A stretch of 37,371 bases of DNA, taken from the NCBI GenBank assembly GCA_944322255.1, contig CALUOK010000019.1, positions 1-37,371 on the forward strand. The letters are read 5' to 3'. Both the position numbers and the translations under genes were made by a program. Position 1 is the first letter of the stretch. Each line of letters opens with the position of its first letter. Shown here in pieces: positions 15,740-23,761 of the stretch. The notes under the pieces are model-generated. The model saw nothing but the letters and a program-made list of their open reading frames with translations. It did no database searches and had not been told where the DNA came from. The stretch comes from Candidatus Methanomethylophilaceae archaeon (GTDB lineage Archaea; Thermoplasmatota; Thermoplasmata; Methanomassiliicoccales; Methanomethylophilaceae).

Positions 15740-16426
15740 TTAATCGCTTTCGCCGTCGATCTCGAACGCCCTGCGACCGAACCGTACCTTGGAGGAGATG
15801 TCCGACGGCGAATGGTCGCCGAGATACCAGTAGACGCAGATGGTGATCACGATGGCTCCGATCAGGTCCGCGGAGAGGTCCCCCATGGTGTCGGCGGCGC
15901 CGTAAACCATGTACGCGTTGCCCGTGACCCCGTCCGTGAAGCCCTCGATCATCTCCCAGATGCCGCCGAAGCTCAGCGCCACCAGGAGCAGCATGATGCA
16001 CATCCCGACACGGTTCCCGAACGTCACGTGCGCGGGGGAATGGGCCTCGATCAGGCACAGCCCCACGAACACGATGCACGTCACGATGGCCGAGGACACC
16101 ACGTGCCCGAAGTCACCGAACCAGCTCACGTTGAGGTAGAGACCTCCGCAGAGGCTCAGGACGTAGAAGAATATGTTGACGTAGATCGCCGCGATGAGCA
16201 TTGGCGGCAGCGACACGAGGTTGAGGAGCCTCAGGATCGGCACGACGAGCGAGATCACGGCCCAGGCGAAGCATGTGGCCACCAGGTACTCCTCGGGATG
16301 GCCCGCATCCAGACCGGGGGCGATCCCCGCGACGACGAATGAGCACACGACCGCGAGCAGGGCGGGGGCTGCGAAAAGCAGGATCCACGCCACGCGGCGC
16401 TCCTTGGAATCCTCGTAGGCGTTCAT
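15740..16426 (-). CDS. DUF2238-like membrane protein, cassette copy 1
   Basis: A 228-residue protein with about six membrane helices. Two motifs recall the DUF2238/YjdF group: WFGDFGHVVSSAIVT (a loop with D and H) and GIWEMIEGFTDGVTG followed by YGAADTMGDLSADLIGA. It aligns by eye over these regions with the protein at 21377-22018: SYDTITHTLSSMTVS, VYWEVIEYSSDVLTG and YDTLTDLVCDFTG. The conserved acidic and histidine residues at membrane borders suggest a catalytic or lipid-handling role, but none is established. Its ATG overlaps the upstream gene's stop by four bases (ATGA), so the two are co-translated. The family match is moderate. Confidence 0.65.
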   Translation of the reverse strand: MNAYEDSKERRVAWILLFAAPALLAVVCSFVVAGIAPGLDAGHPEEYLVATCFAWAVISLVVPILRLLNLVSLPPMLIAAIYVNIFFYVLSLCGGLYLNVSWFGDFGHVVSSAIVTCIVFVGLCLIEAHSPAHVTFGNRVGMCIMLLLVALSFGGIWEMIEGFTDGVTGNAYMVYGAADTMGDLSADLIGAIVITICVYWYLGDHSPSDISSKVRFGRRAFEIDGESD

Positions 16427-17007
16427 CCCATCACCACCATCCCGTTCTCGTTGATGATGAGCCTGTTCTTCCTCATGTAGTGGGACAGGATGACCCCGAA
16501 CACCGCCATTATGATGAGCATCGTCAGGAGGCCGTACAGGATGTACCCGTTGTCCACTATGTCGGAGTCGAGGTACTCCACCACGTATCCGGGCACCTGC
16601 ATCCCCATCGCTATGAACGGGCTGAGTCCGCGGACCACGGCCCAGTTGTAGGACGCCTCCGACACGGATGCGGTTATCACGAACGTCGAGAAGGTCAGGG
16701 GCACCAGGGGGACCGCGTGGACGACCGCCGTCAGGTAGAACCAGAGGAACTCGAACTCGGAATCCTTCTCCACGGAGCTCTGGGCGAGAACCGTCGTGGT
16801 AAGAACCGTGCAGACCAGTGTGACGAATGACGCGATGAGGATCAGACGGTTCATCTTCAGGGAGCAGCGCTTGGAGGCGATGGCGCCGAACACCAGCACG
16901 AAGAAGGATGTGACTACCATGCTGCCCTCCCTCCCGTCTACAGCCAGAATCAGCGACACCAGTGCCACTGCGGCACTGAGTATTGCACCTGCACGCCCCG
17001 AGTCCAT
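16423..17007 (-). CDS. Small polytopic membrane protein, partner of DUF2238-like gene, copy 1
   Basis: A 194-residue protein with five or six hydrophobic segments. I do not recognise a named family. It is a paralogue-like counterpart of the 211-residue protein at 22015-22650. Both carry an acidic stretch before an LTA-containing helix (EFEFLWFYLTAV versus MFLEVDIFTVLTAA) and a loop with D, Y and NG before the last helix (YLDSDIVDNGYILYG versus FYDTERYTNGILM). Both overlap the following DUF2238-like gene by four bases. The ATG at 17007 is chosen because upstream codons in this frame run into the divergent promoter region. A subunit pair with the DUF2238-like protein is likely; the function is unknown. 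Confidence 0.65.
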   Translation of the reverse strand: MDSGRAGAILSAAVALVSLILAVDGREGSMVVTSFFVLVFGAIASKRCSLKMNRLILIASFVTLVCTVLTTTVLAQSSVEKDSEFEFLWFYLTAVVHAVPLVPLTFSTFVITASVSEASYNWAVVRGLSPFIAMGMQVPGYVVEYLDSDIVDNGYILYGLLTMLIIMAVFGVILSHYMRKNRLIINENGMVVMG

Positions 17008-17119
17008 GGTAGCCCCAACAGCATGCCATATTAATCTATTATGAGCAGAAGCAACGGATTGTCCGGGACCTGACGCATCCCGAAATACCGATTTATAGAG
17101 ATAGTCGCTACCCCGGGGC
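17008..17119. promoter_or_regulatory. Divergent promoter region
   Basis: A 112-bp space between divergent membrane genes. On the plus strand TTTATAGA (17092-17099) is about 21-28 bp before the ATG at 17120, a distance expected for a leaderless transcript. On the minus strand an ATTAATA-like box near 17029-17036 sits at a similar distance from the ATG at 17007. Confidence 0.55.
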
Positions 17120-18499
17120 ATGGAGTCGTGCGGGCACATCGCCGGCCGTCTGACCGATACATGCCTCAGGCACCCGATCGCAACCGTTGTCGTGGTGGCG
17201 CTAGTCGTACGCATCGTGCTGATGCCGTTGCTCACCTATGACTACGACATCTACCACTGGGGAGTCATCATACAGAACCTCCAGAGCGGCAACGGCCTGT
17301 ACGATGTCTCCGGATACTACTACACGCCGACCTGGGGATACATACTGGGGTTCATCTCGGCGGCAATCGATGCCATAGGAGCCGTGGATGTGTTCGGCAT
17401 AAGGTTCACGGACCTGTTCCCGATAGAGGGGCTGGACTTCGACTTCCACACGGCCACCACGACCACGGTCGCGTTCAACGTCGCCATGAAGGTCCCGCTG
17501 GTCATCGTAGACATAATTGTGGCGCTCCTCCTGCGCTGGCTCATCATCGACGTCACCGGCAGCGAGAGGAAGGGGCTGGCGGGGATGGTGCTCTGGCTGT
17601 TCTGCCCGACAGTCATCTACATGTCCGGCATACAGGCCCAGTTCGACTCGATATCCGCCCTCATGATGCTCCTGACCGTAATCCTCGTGTACCGCGACCG
17701 CTGCTTCCTCGGTGGCATGATGTTCGGGGCGGCGGTGCTCCTGAAGTTCTTCCCGGGGTTCGCCATACTGGTCATGGTGGCGTACATAGTCGTGAGGCAC
17801 AGAGATGACGGCACGGCCGTCAGGCGGGTGCTGGAGGCGGCCGTCGGTGCGGCGCTGATGTGCGCGGTGCTGTTCCTGCCGCAGATCCTCGACGGGACCT
17901 TCGAGTACACGCTCGGCTTCATATTCGGCCGCATGGACATGCAGAGCGACAACGGCTGGTACGTCGTGGTCGCCCAGTACGCGCTGATAGCGATCGGCCT
18001 CCTGGGAATGGTGTTCGCCGGGATCAGGATGTACAGATCCGATGCGGCGGACGCCGACCGGAACTACTTCACCAACCTGCTGTTGGCCATGGGCTGCGCC
18101 ATGTTCATATCGGCGACCCCCCAGTACATGATGGTCATGCTCCCGCTGCTGATCCTGGTAATGATGTCCTCCGAGGGACGCCTGAGGATCTGCTGGATAC
18201 TGATAACGTTCGGGAGCTTCATCGGTGCCTTCGCCAACAACAACATCATGCTGCTGGACTCCGCATCGGAGTTCCTGGGGCTGGTCACCCCGGAGTGGAT
18301 CGTGTCCGTGGCGGAGGGCATCGAATCCCACACCCTGTTCGGGATCACCCCTGTGCTGCTGGTCAACAGCCTCGGGAGCATCATTGAGTACGTGGGATTC
18401 GTCATACTGGTGCTCCTGTGCTTCGACGAGGCGCTGCGTGCAAAACTACCAAGAATATCCGAGGCCCTTAGCAAGATAAAGAGGTGGGACGTTGACTGA
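17120..18499 (+). CDS. GT-C-type membrane glycosyltransferase, paralogue 1
   Basis: A 459-residue polytopic protein with about ten to twelve membrane helices. The first extracytoplasmic loop starts right after helix 1 and carries YDYDIYHW (40-47), then SGNGLYDV and YTPTWGY. This arrangement resembles GT-C enzymes, where an acidic residue in loop 1 is catalytic and the donor is a polyprenyl-phosphate sugar. FDSISALMMLLTVILVYRD and LLKFFPGF are further family-like features. Its nearest relative in the window is the protein at 19543-20889, which keeps the same loop (YTYDVHSW, SGNGLYDV, YTPTWGY) at identical residue numbers. It overlaps the next gene by eight bases. The GT-C class is inferred from topology and motifs; the substrate is unknown. 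Confidence 0.72.
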   Translation: MESCGHIAGRLTDTCLRHPIATVVVVALVVRIVLMPLLTYDYDIYHWGVIIQNLQSGNGLYDVSGYYYTPTWGYILGFISAAIDAIGAVDVFGIRFTDLFPIEGLDFDFHTATTTTVAFNVAMKVPLVIVDIIVALLLRWLIIDVTGSERKGLAGMVLWLFCPTVIYMSGIQAQFDSISALMMLLTVILVYRDRCFLGGMMFGAAVLLKFFPGFAILVMVAYIVVRHRDDGTAVRRVLEAAVGAALMCAVLFLPQILDGTFEYTLGFIFGRMDMQSDNGWYVVVAQYALIAIGLLGMVFAGIRMYRSDAADADRNYFTNLLLAMGCAMFISATPQYMMVMLPLLILVMMSSEGRLRICWILITFGSFIGAFANNNIMLLDSASEFLGLVTPEWIVSVAEGIESHTLFGITPVLLVNSLGSIIEYVGFVILVLLCFDEALRAKLPRISEALSKIKRWDVD

Positions 18500-19538
18500 A
18501 AGGAAATCCGACAAACCCGCGGTGATCATCGCGGTGGCCCTTCTGGCGATCATCCTGATCGGCGAGGTCATCGTGTACACCTCAGACTACACGGACTACT
18601 CCGCCGAGGCGGGACTGGAAGGGGACTCACTGGGATACCAGGTGTCCGCGGACGGCTCCAAGACGTACTCGGTCGTGGTGAACGACAACGGGACCTACGA
18701 CGGCATGGACCGCCTGTACATCTACTTCGACGAGTCGTACCCCGCCAACTACGAGGACGTGGACGTCTCCATCGGAGCGCAGGCCCTCGATCAGAGGTAC
18801 TACCTGGAACAAGTGGTCAATCTGCTGAAACCTCGCAACTTCCACGACATCACCTATGTCGACGCGGAGCAGCTGGCGGATGCGCTGGCCGGGGACCTCG
18901 CTTCGGACGGATGCGGGACCGCTGGACTGCTCGTCATCTCCGGAGTCCTCCCCGACACCGTGTACACGGGGAACGCCGACGACACCATATTCCAATGGCT
19001 GTCCGGTGGCGGCAGCCTCTACTGGCTCGGGAACCTCATCGGAGAATGCTACGCCACGACGGACGGGCTCCAGCACGTCGATGGCTACCAGGAGCTGTTC
19101 TTCGGAGCGGAGTGCCTGAACACCGAAGGCGTCGACACGGCGTACAGCGAGGTGGACGGCAACGACTACACCCATGCTCTGGCCCTCCAGAGCAACAGCG
19201 TCAAGTACGCCGTGGACGGGGACAGGGTCCCGGACGACCGGGCCCACCTGAGCATCGGGTTCACGGAGGGCGGATACTCCAGCATAACCCTCGTCCAGTA
19301 CGGTTCCGGGATGGTCTGCGTCCTGGGAGGAGACTACTCGAACTATCAGCGCAACGACCTGGTCCAGATCATATCGTCCGGCCTCGGGCCCCAGTCCTCC
19401 ATCGTCTCCGTGGAGACGGGGACGGTCACCAACGGCACCGTGTCGGGGAGGATCGAGGGTGTGACCGGCAGCAGCCTGTCGGCGTTCATCTACCTCGGCG
19501 GATACTATCCGGTGTACAACAAACTGTTCTGGCTGTGA
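18492..19538 (+). CDS. Membrane-anchored extracytoplasmic protein, possible GATase1/ThuA-like fold
   Basis: A 348-residue protein with one N-terminal membrane helix (about 10-29) and a large, acidic, tyrosine-rich external part. It starts at TTG 18492, backed by GAGGTG five bases upstream, and overlaps the preceding GT-C gene by eight bases. Within the ectodomain, LLVISG (146-151), WLSGGGSLYWLG (169-180) and YGSGMVCVLGG (270-280) resemble the strand-loop pattern of class I glutamine-amidotransferase-like folds such as ThuA or DUF4350. I see no convincing catalytic Cys-His pair, so it may be binding rather than enzymatic. It sits between two paralogous GT-C genes and probably works with them outside the membrane. 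No function is assigned. Confidence 0.65.
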   Translation: MTERKSDKPAVIIAVALLAIILIGEVIVYTSDYTDYSAEAGLEGDSLGYQVSADGSKTYSVVVNDNGTYDGMDRLYIYFDESYPANYEDVDVSIGAQALDQRYYLEQVVNLLKPRNFHDITYVDAEQLADALAGDLASDGCGTAGLLVISGVLPDTVYTGNADDTIFQWLSGGGSLYWLGNLIGECYATTDGLQHVDGYQELFFGAECLNTEGVDTAYSEVDGNDYTHALALQSNSVKYAVDGDRVPDDRAHLSIGFTEGGYSSITLVQYGSGMVCVLGGDYSNYQRNDLVQIISSGLGPQSSIVSVETGTVTNGTVSGRIEGVTGSSLSAFIYLGGYYPVYNKLFWL

Positions 19539-19542
19539 TACG

Positions 19543-20889
19543 ATGCTCGCCGACGTGCCCCTGAGGTTCCGGATCGGAAGCGGGTTCCTCCGCAAGGACG
19601 TCCTGATCGTCCTGGCACTGGGACTCGTTATCAGGTACGTCGTAGGGTTCTTCCTCACCTACACCTACGACGTCCACAGCTGGGCGCTCATAATATCCAA
19701 CTTCGAGAGCGGCAACGGCCTGTACGATGTGGCGGGACACAACTACACCCCGACCTGGGGGTACGTGTTGGGGACGTTCTCGGCGATCGCCGAGGCTCTG
19801 GGCCTCGACGTGTTCGGCGAGAGGCTCACCGACGCCCTGCCAGTGGAGGGATACGACGGATGGTTCTACTCCGCCAGCGTGCCCACGGTCGCCTTCGCCC
19901 TGGCTGTGAAGACGATGTTCTACATAGTGGACGTCGCCGTCGGCTACGCCATATTCTGGATCATAAGGGAGCGCACGTCCGACGAGAGGAATGCCGCCAT
20001 CGGGTTCGCGCTCTGGTTCCTCTGCCCCTTCGTGATCGCCGTCGGAGGGATCGGAGGCATGTTCGACACGTTCACCGTGCTCCTCACCCTGCTCACCGTG
20101 ATCTTCCTGATGAGGGACAGGTACCTCCTGGCGGGGATGTCCCTGGGAACCGCCGCGCTCATGAAGATCTTCCCCGGGGTGCTGGTCTTCGTGATGATCG
20201 CCTATGTGCTGCTGAAGCACAGGGACGACGGGAAGGCCTTTCCGGCACTCCTCCAGTCGTTCGTGGGCCTGGTTGCGATGATCGTCGTGATGCTGATCCC
20301 GCAGATCCTCGACGGGACACTGTCGGACTGCTTCGGGTTCCTGTCCTCCAGGGCGGGGGACGGCATGGGGGTCGGCGGGGACATGATCACATATGCGACG
20401 TTCGCGGTCTACGCGGCCATCTTCGCGGTGACCCTGCTCCTCGCCTACAGGATGGCCCGCGGGAAGGGGACAGACCCGGACGGCACGCTCCTGACGATGC
20501 TGATGGTTAACGCCGCGGTGCTCTTCCTGTACCCGTCCACCCCTCAGTACATACTGCTGCTGACGCCGTTCCTGATCATGCAGATCGTCCTGACGGACCG
20601 CAGGTACCGCATCCCGTACATCGTCCTGGCCGTCGGCACCACCATGTTCGCCCTCGGAGGGAACGCCACGTTCCTCCTGTCCGTGGCCGGGTTCACGGAC
20701 CTGGTCTCCATGGACGCCGTCCTGGCGGGGACGGACTGGTTCCTGACACCCGGATGGCTCGGCATCGCCCCCATCAGCGTGATCTACTACGGCGGCGGAG
20801 TGCTGCAGTACATCGGCACCATCCTCGTCCTTGCGGTCTACGCCAAGGTGCGCTCCTGCAGCGGGACATCCGCGGTACCGGCGAGCTGA
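19543..20889 (+). CDS. GT-C-type membrane glycosyltransferase, paralogue 2
   Basis: A 448-residue polytopic protein clearly related to the protein at 17120-18499. Loop 1 keeps D43, W47, SGNGLYDV and YTPTWGY. Later segments also match by eye: ALWFLCPFVIAVGG with LWLFCPTVIYMSG, LMKIFPGVL with LLKFFPGFA, IPQILDGTL with LPQILDGTF, and STPQYILLL with ATPQYMMVM. The first acidic residue of the other copy (D41) is threonine here, which could alter specificity. The ATG at 19543 is 4 nt after the ectodomain gene, so the three form an operon. The two enzymes may add successive residues to one glycan. Confidence 0.72.
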   Translation: MLADVPLRFRIGSGFLRKDVLIVLALGLVIRYVVGFFLTYTYDVHSWALIISNFESGNGLYDVAGHNYTPTWGYVLGTFSAIAEALGLDVFGERLTDALPVEGYDGWFYSASVPTVAFALAVKTMFYIVDVAVGYAIFWIIRERTSDERNAAIGFALWFLCPFVIAVGGIGGMFDTFTVLLTLLTVIFLMRDRYLLAGMSLGTAALMKIFPGVLVFVMIAYVLLKHRDDGKAFPALLQSFVGLVAMIVVMLIPQILDGTLSDCFGFLSSRAGDGMGVGGDMITYATFAVYAAIFAVTLLLAYRMARGKGTDPDGTLLTMLMVNAAVLFLYPSTPQYILLLTPFLIMQIVLTDRRYRIPYIVLAVGTTMFALGGNATFLLSVAGFTDLVSMDAVLAGTDWFLTPGWLGIAPISVIYYGGGVLQYIGTILVLAVYAKVRSCSGTSAVPAS

Positions 20890-20932
20890 CACCCTGTCAC
20901 ATTTATGTACGTGGAACACCTGCGAGCCACCG

Positions 20933-21376
20933 ATGGGCAAGATAAGCTACCTCATGATGGTCCACAGAGAGGCCATCATGTATGTCATAATGGGCGGGTT
21001 CACCACACTCGTCACATGGGCATCCTATGCGGGATTCGTCCACTTCGGCGTGTCCGAAGAGGTGAGCAACGTCCTGTCCTGGGTCTGCGGAGTGGTCTTC
21101 GCGTTCATTGTGAACAAGTGGATCGTCTTCAACAGCAAGACCCTGAAACCGAAGGAAGTGGCGCGTGAAGTCGTGTTCTTCTTCGGATCGAGGATCTTCA
21201 CGCTCGTGGTGGCGGTCATCGCGTTCCCCGTCCTGATCGACATAGGCTTCGACCAGGAGCTTTTCGGAACGCCGGGTATGGTCGCCAAGATCATCACCAG
21301 CGTCATCGAAATCGTCCTGAACTGGGTGCTCAGCAAGTACCTGGTGTTCAGGAGCAAGAAGGCCAGGACCCAGTGA
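20933..21376 (+). CDS. GtrA-family membrane protein
   Basis: A 147-residue protein with four membrane helices in the GtrA pattern: YVIMGGFTTLVTWASYAGF, then LSWVCGVVFAFIVNKWIVF, and the end LNWVLSKYLVFR. GtrA proteins are proposed to flip polyprenyl-phosphate-linked sugars across the membrane. The frame extends upstream to 20831, overlapping the GT-C gene, but the ATG at 20933 starts just before recognisable sequence. The 43-nt gap after the GT-C gene has a weak TTTATGTA box. It fits the neighbouring GT-C enzymes, which need a lipid-linked donor outside. Its stop and that of the convergent gene abut as TGATCA. Confidence 0.88.
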   Translation: MGKISYLMMVHREAIMYVIMGGFTTLVTWASYAGFVHFGVSEEVSNVLSWVCGVVFAFIVNKWIVFNSKTLKPKEVAREVVFFFGSRIFTLVVAVIAFPVLIDIGFDQELFGTPGMVAKIITSVIEIVLNWVLSKYLVFRSKKARTQ

Positions 21377-22018
21377 TCACTCCTTCGAACGGTCGGTGAA
21401 CGCCAGGTCCTTTATCTTCTGGTTCAGCTCGAACGACTCGATCAGGTCCTTGGGGCTGCGGCGGCTCATGTAGAATCCGACGAACACGGATGCCAACAGC
21501 GTCCCAGTGAAGTCGCAGACCAGGTCGGTGAGCGTGTCGTAGGGGCTGTACTGCGTCACCGATCCCGTCAGGACGTCCGACGAGTACTCTATGACTTCCC
21601 AGTACACGCTGAACGTCATCCCCAGGAGCGCGGTGAAGAATGCGAGGGCCCTGCCGGTGAAGTTGACCGCTCCCTTGGCGTAGTACTGGAAGCATGCGAG
21701 CACCAGGAATATGCATATGCTGACGGTCATCGAGGACAGCGTGTGCGTTATGGTGTCATAGGACCCGCCGAGCACGTAGATATTGACCGCCAGTCCGAAA
21801 GCGTGCAGGAACGCGGAGGCGATGATCAGTACGTTGAGGAAGACGGGGATCGTGAACGCCCCGGTCTGCCTGATCACGAACGGTATGAAGCAGATGATCC
21901 CGCAGATGACCGTGACCCTCACGTTGTGATCCAGTATGTCGGGGGAGAAGAAGGCCATGGCTATGATGGCGATTCCCACGACCATCGAGATGACATCGAG
22001 CAGCCTGATGTTCCTCAT
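21377..22018 (-). CDS. DUF2238-like membrane protein, cassette copy 2
   Basis: A 213-residue protein with about six membrane helices. It has the same landmarks as the 15740-16426 protein: YDTITHTLSS, then VYWEVIEYSSDVLTG, then YDTLTDLVCDFTGTLLASVFVGF. The order of D/H loop, W-E-x-I-E and Y-D-T-x-x-D-L-x-x-D recalls DUF2238. The short C-terminal tail is cytoplasmic and charged (ELNQKIKDLAFTDRSKE). The ATG at 22018 overlaps the upstream gene's stop by four bases, exactly as in the first cassette. The pair sits on the other side of the GT-C/GtrA genes. Function is unknown. Confidence 0.65.
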   Translation of the reverse strand: MRNIRLLDVISMVVGIAIIAMAFFSPDILDHNVRVTVICGIICFIPFVIRQTGAFTIPVFLNVLIIASAFLHAFGLAVNIYVLGGSYDTITHTLSSMTVSICIFLVLACFQYYAKGAVNFTGRALAFFTALLGMTFSVYWEVIEYSSDVLTGSVTQYSPYDTLTDLVCDFTGTLLASVFVGFYMSRRSPKDLIESFELNQKIKDLAFTDRSKE

Positions 22019-22650
22019 GTTCCGTCCTCCGTCGTGTCTATGAATATGTCCTTGCTCAGTCCGCGGTACGCCAGGACGGTGTAGACCGCCATCACCGCGG
22101 TGACGATCGTCGACATCACCGGCGTCGTCATCAGGATGCCGTTGGTGTACCTCTCCGTGTCGTAGAAGTCCTCGTTGAACACCGGGTACCCTGCGACGTA
22201 CATGTTGCTGAACACGAAGAACATGTCCAGGGCGGAGAGGGCCATGGCGAAGGCGAGGGCGAATACGATCATCCACATCTTCGTCATCCTCATCCCGAAC
22301 GTGCGGTCCATCAGGACGGCCAGCATGGAACCGATGATGAAGCACTGGTACGACTGGATGGCCGCGGTCAGGACCGTGAATATGTCCACCTCGAGGAACA
22401 TCTCGTCATGGAGGTTCGTCGCGTAGTCCGCCGTGGCGACGACCACCGCGAGCACCGGTGCCACCATGGACATGATGATCATCCCCCTGTTGTAGCGGTA
22501 CCCCAGGTTCATGAAGTACGGGATGGAGAGCATCACGATGCACAGGACGTCTATGATGAGCCACATCCAGTCCCGGGCCAGAAAGGCGATGAATCCCAGG
22601 ACCACCGACAGGGCTACCGACATCGAGACGAGAGTCTTGGTGGAGGTCAC
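22015..22650 (-). CDS. Small polytopic membrane protein, partner of DUF2238-like gene, copy 2
   Basis: A 211-residue protein with about six hydrophobic segments and no recognised family. It is the counterpart of the 194-residue protein at 16423-17007; conservation is weak outside the acidic/LTA helix and the final D-Y-x2-NG loop. The start is GTG at 22650. A TTATAA box at 22673-22678 is centred about 25 bp upstream, so the message is probably leaderless. The same gap holds a palindrome at 22651-22665 that could be an operator. It is translationally coupled to the DUF2238-like gene by a four-base overlap. Confidence 0.65.
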   Translation of the reverse strand: MTSTKTLVSMSVALSVVLGFIAFLARDWMWLIIDVLCIVMLSIPYFMNLGYRYNRGMIIMSMVAPVLAVVVATADYATNLHDEMFLEVDIFTVLTAAIQSYQCFIIGSMLAVLMDRTFGMRMTKMWMIVFALAFAMALSALDMFFVFSNMYVAGYPVFNEDFYDTERYTNGILMTTPVMSTIVTAVMAVYTVLAYRGLSKDIFIDTTEDGT

Positions 22651-22665
22651 GCCCCATGATGGGGC
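22651..22665. promoter_or_regulatory. Palindrome between TATA box and leaderless start
   Basis: The 15-bp palindrome GCCCCATGATGGGGC (7-bp arms, one central base) fills the gap between the TTATAA box (22673-22678) and the GTG start at 22650. A repressor bound here would block transcription initiation. It is in the right place for an operator, but this is inferred. Confidence 0.45.
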
Positions 22666-22713
22666 GCGACGGTTATAACGTTTTCAGAACTTGGATTCGA
22701 GAAGAGTGGAAGA

Positions 22714-22727
22714 GGCCCCGAAGGGCC
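22714..22727 (-). terminator. UUCG-capped terminator of ilvE
   Basis: On the minus strand GGCCC and GGGCC pair around a TTCG tetraloop nine bases after the ilvE stop. The pyrimidine-rich TCTTCCACTCTTC follows. Confidence 0.7.
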
Positions 22728-22735
22728 GTGAGAGT

Positions 22736-23665
22736 TTAGTTGACGTAGTCCAGCCAGGCCTCGTACTTGGGGTCCTTGCCGGTGACGATGTCGTGGAACT
22801 TGGCGTGGATGCTGGTGGCGACCTTGCCGATCTTGCCGTCGCCGATGGGCCTGCCGTCGACGCTGGTGACGGGTGCGATCTCGGCGGCGGTTCCGGTCAT
22901 CCAGACCTCGTCGGAGGACATGAGCATGAACCTGGAGACCTCTGTCTCGACGACCTCGTAGCCCATGTCCCTGGCGACCTGGATGATGGAGCGCCTGGTG
23001 ATGCCGTTGAGGATGCTCTCGGCGCTGGCAGGGGTGACGATCTGGCCCTGCAGGTACATGAAGATGTTCTCCCCGGTGCACTCCGCGACGTGTCCGACGG
23101 AGTTCAGCATGACGGCCTCGTTGGCGCCCTGGCGGACGGCCTCCCTCTTGGCGAGGGTGGACGCGACGTAGGATCCGTTGACCTTGGCTCCGGCGGGTCC
23201 GCAGAGGTTGTCGGGCCTCTGCCAGGAGGACGTGATGAGCTTGGCTCCGGCTTCGCTGCCCTTTCCGAGGTAGTTGCCCATGTGGACGCAGGTGATGGCC
23301 ATGGTGACGGGGACCCCGATGGGGTTGAGTCCGACCTCCTCTCCGCTGAGGAAGACGCAGGGCTTGACGTAGTCGACGGCTTCGCCGTTGGCGCGGACGA
23401 CGTCCTTGATGGCGTTGCAGATATCCTCGAACCCGTAGGTCTTGCCACCGAACTCGAGGTCGATGCCCATCATCTTGCATCCGTCGACCATCCTCTGGAC
23501 GTGGTCCTTGAGCCTGAAGATGGCGGGCCCCTTGGGAGTCTGGTAGACCCTGATGCCCTCGAAGACACCGGTTCCGTAGTTGAGTGCGTGGGCGAGGACG
23601 TGGACCTTCGCATCCTCCCAGTCGACGAGCTTGCCGTTCAGCCAGATCTTTTCCGTCTTGTCCAT
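22736..23665 (-). CDS. ilvE: Branched-chain amino acid aminotransferase
   Basis: A 309-residue class IV PLP aminotransferase that performs the last step of leucine, isoleucine and valine synthesis. The N-terminal signature HVLAHALNYGTGVFEGIRVY, the PLP-binding lysine (K161 in GAKVNGSYVAS) and the phosphate-binding TGTAAEIAPV are all present. The ATG at 23665 follows GGTG. It appears monocistronic, with a terminator behind it. The 96-nt gap upstream holds a palindrome (23695-23711) and AT-rich sequence suited to a promoter. An ACT-domain gene of the same pathway lies about 2.3 kb away, beyond the heptose genes. Confidence 0.95.
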   Translation of the reverse strand: MDKTEKIWLNGKLVDWEDAKVHVLAHALNYGTGVFEGIRVYQTPKGPAIFRLKDHVQRMVDGCKMMGIDLEFGGKTYGFEDICNAIKDVVRANGEAVDYVKPCVFLSGEEVGLNPIGVPVTMAITCVHMGNYLGKGSEAGAKLITSSWQRPDNLCGPAGAKVNGSYVASTLAKREAVRQGANEAVMLNSVGHVAECTGENIFMYLQGQIVTPASAESILNGITRRSIIQVARDMGYEVVETEVSRFMLMSSDEVWMTGTAAEIAPVTSVDGRPIGDGKIGKVATSIHAKFHDIVTGKDPKYEAWLDYVN

Positions 23666-23694
23666 GGAATCACCTTGGAGATGTGCCGATTTCG

Positions 23695-23711
23695 GGGACC
23701 TCAGGTCCCCT
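23695..23711. promoter_or_regulatory. Palindrome in the ilvE leader
   Basis: The arms GGGGACCT and AGGTCCCC flank a single central base, about 30 bp upstream of the ilvE ATG and downstream of the AT-rich promoter-like stretch 23728-23746. It could be an operator for ilvE or a hairpin ending the gmhAB message; no T-run follows it in the gmhAB direction. Confidence 0.4.
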
Positions 23712-23761
23712 GTGACGAAAAGTGCACTTATGTTTCATTATTTACACATTATGTGGAAGTT

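Noticed and set aside
21374-21379. TGATCA shared by two convergent stop pairs (also 27641-27646) as a special signal
   Set aside because: Abutting TGA stops on opposite strands necessarily form TGATCA, so the identity needs no further explanation.
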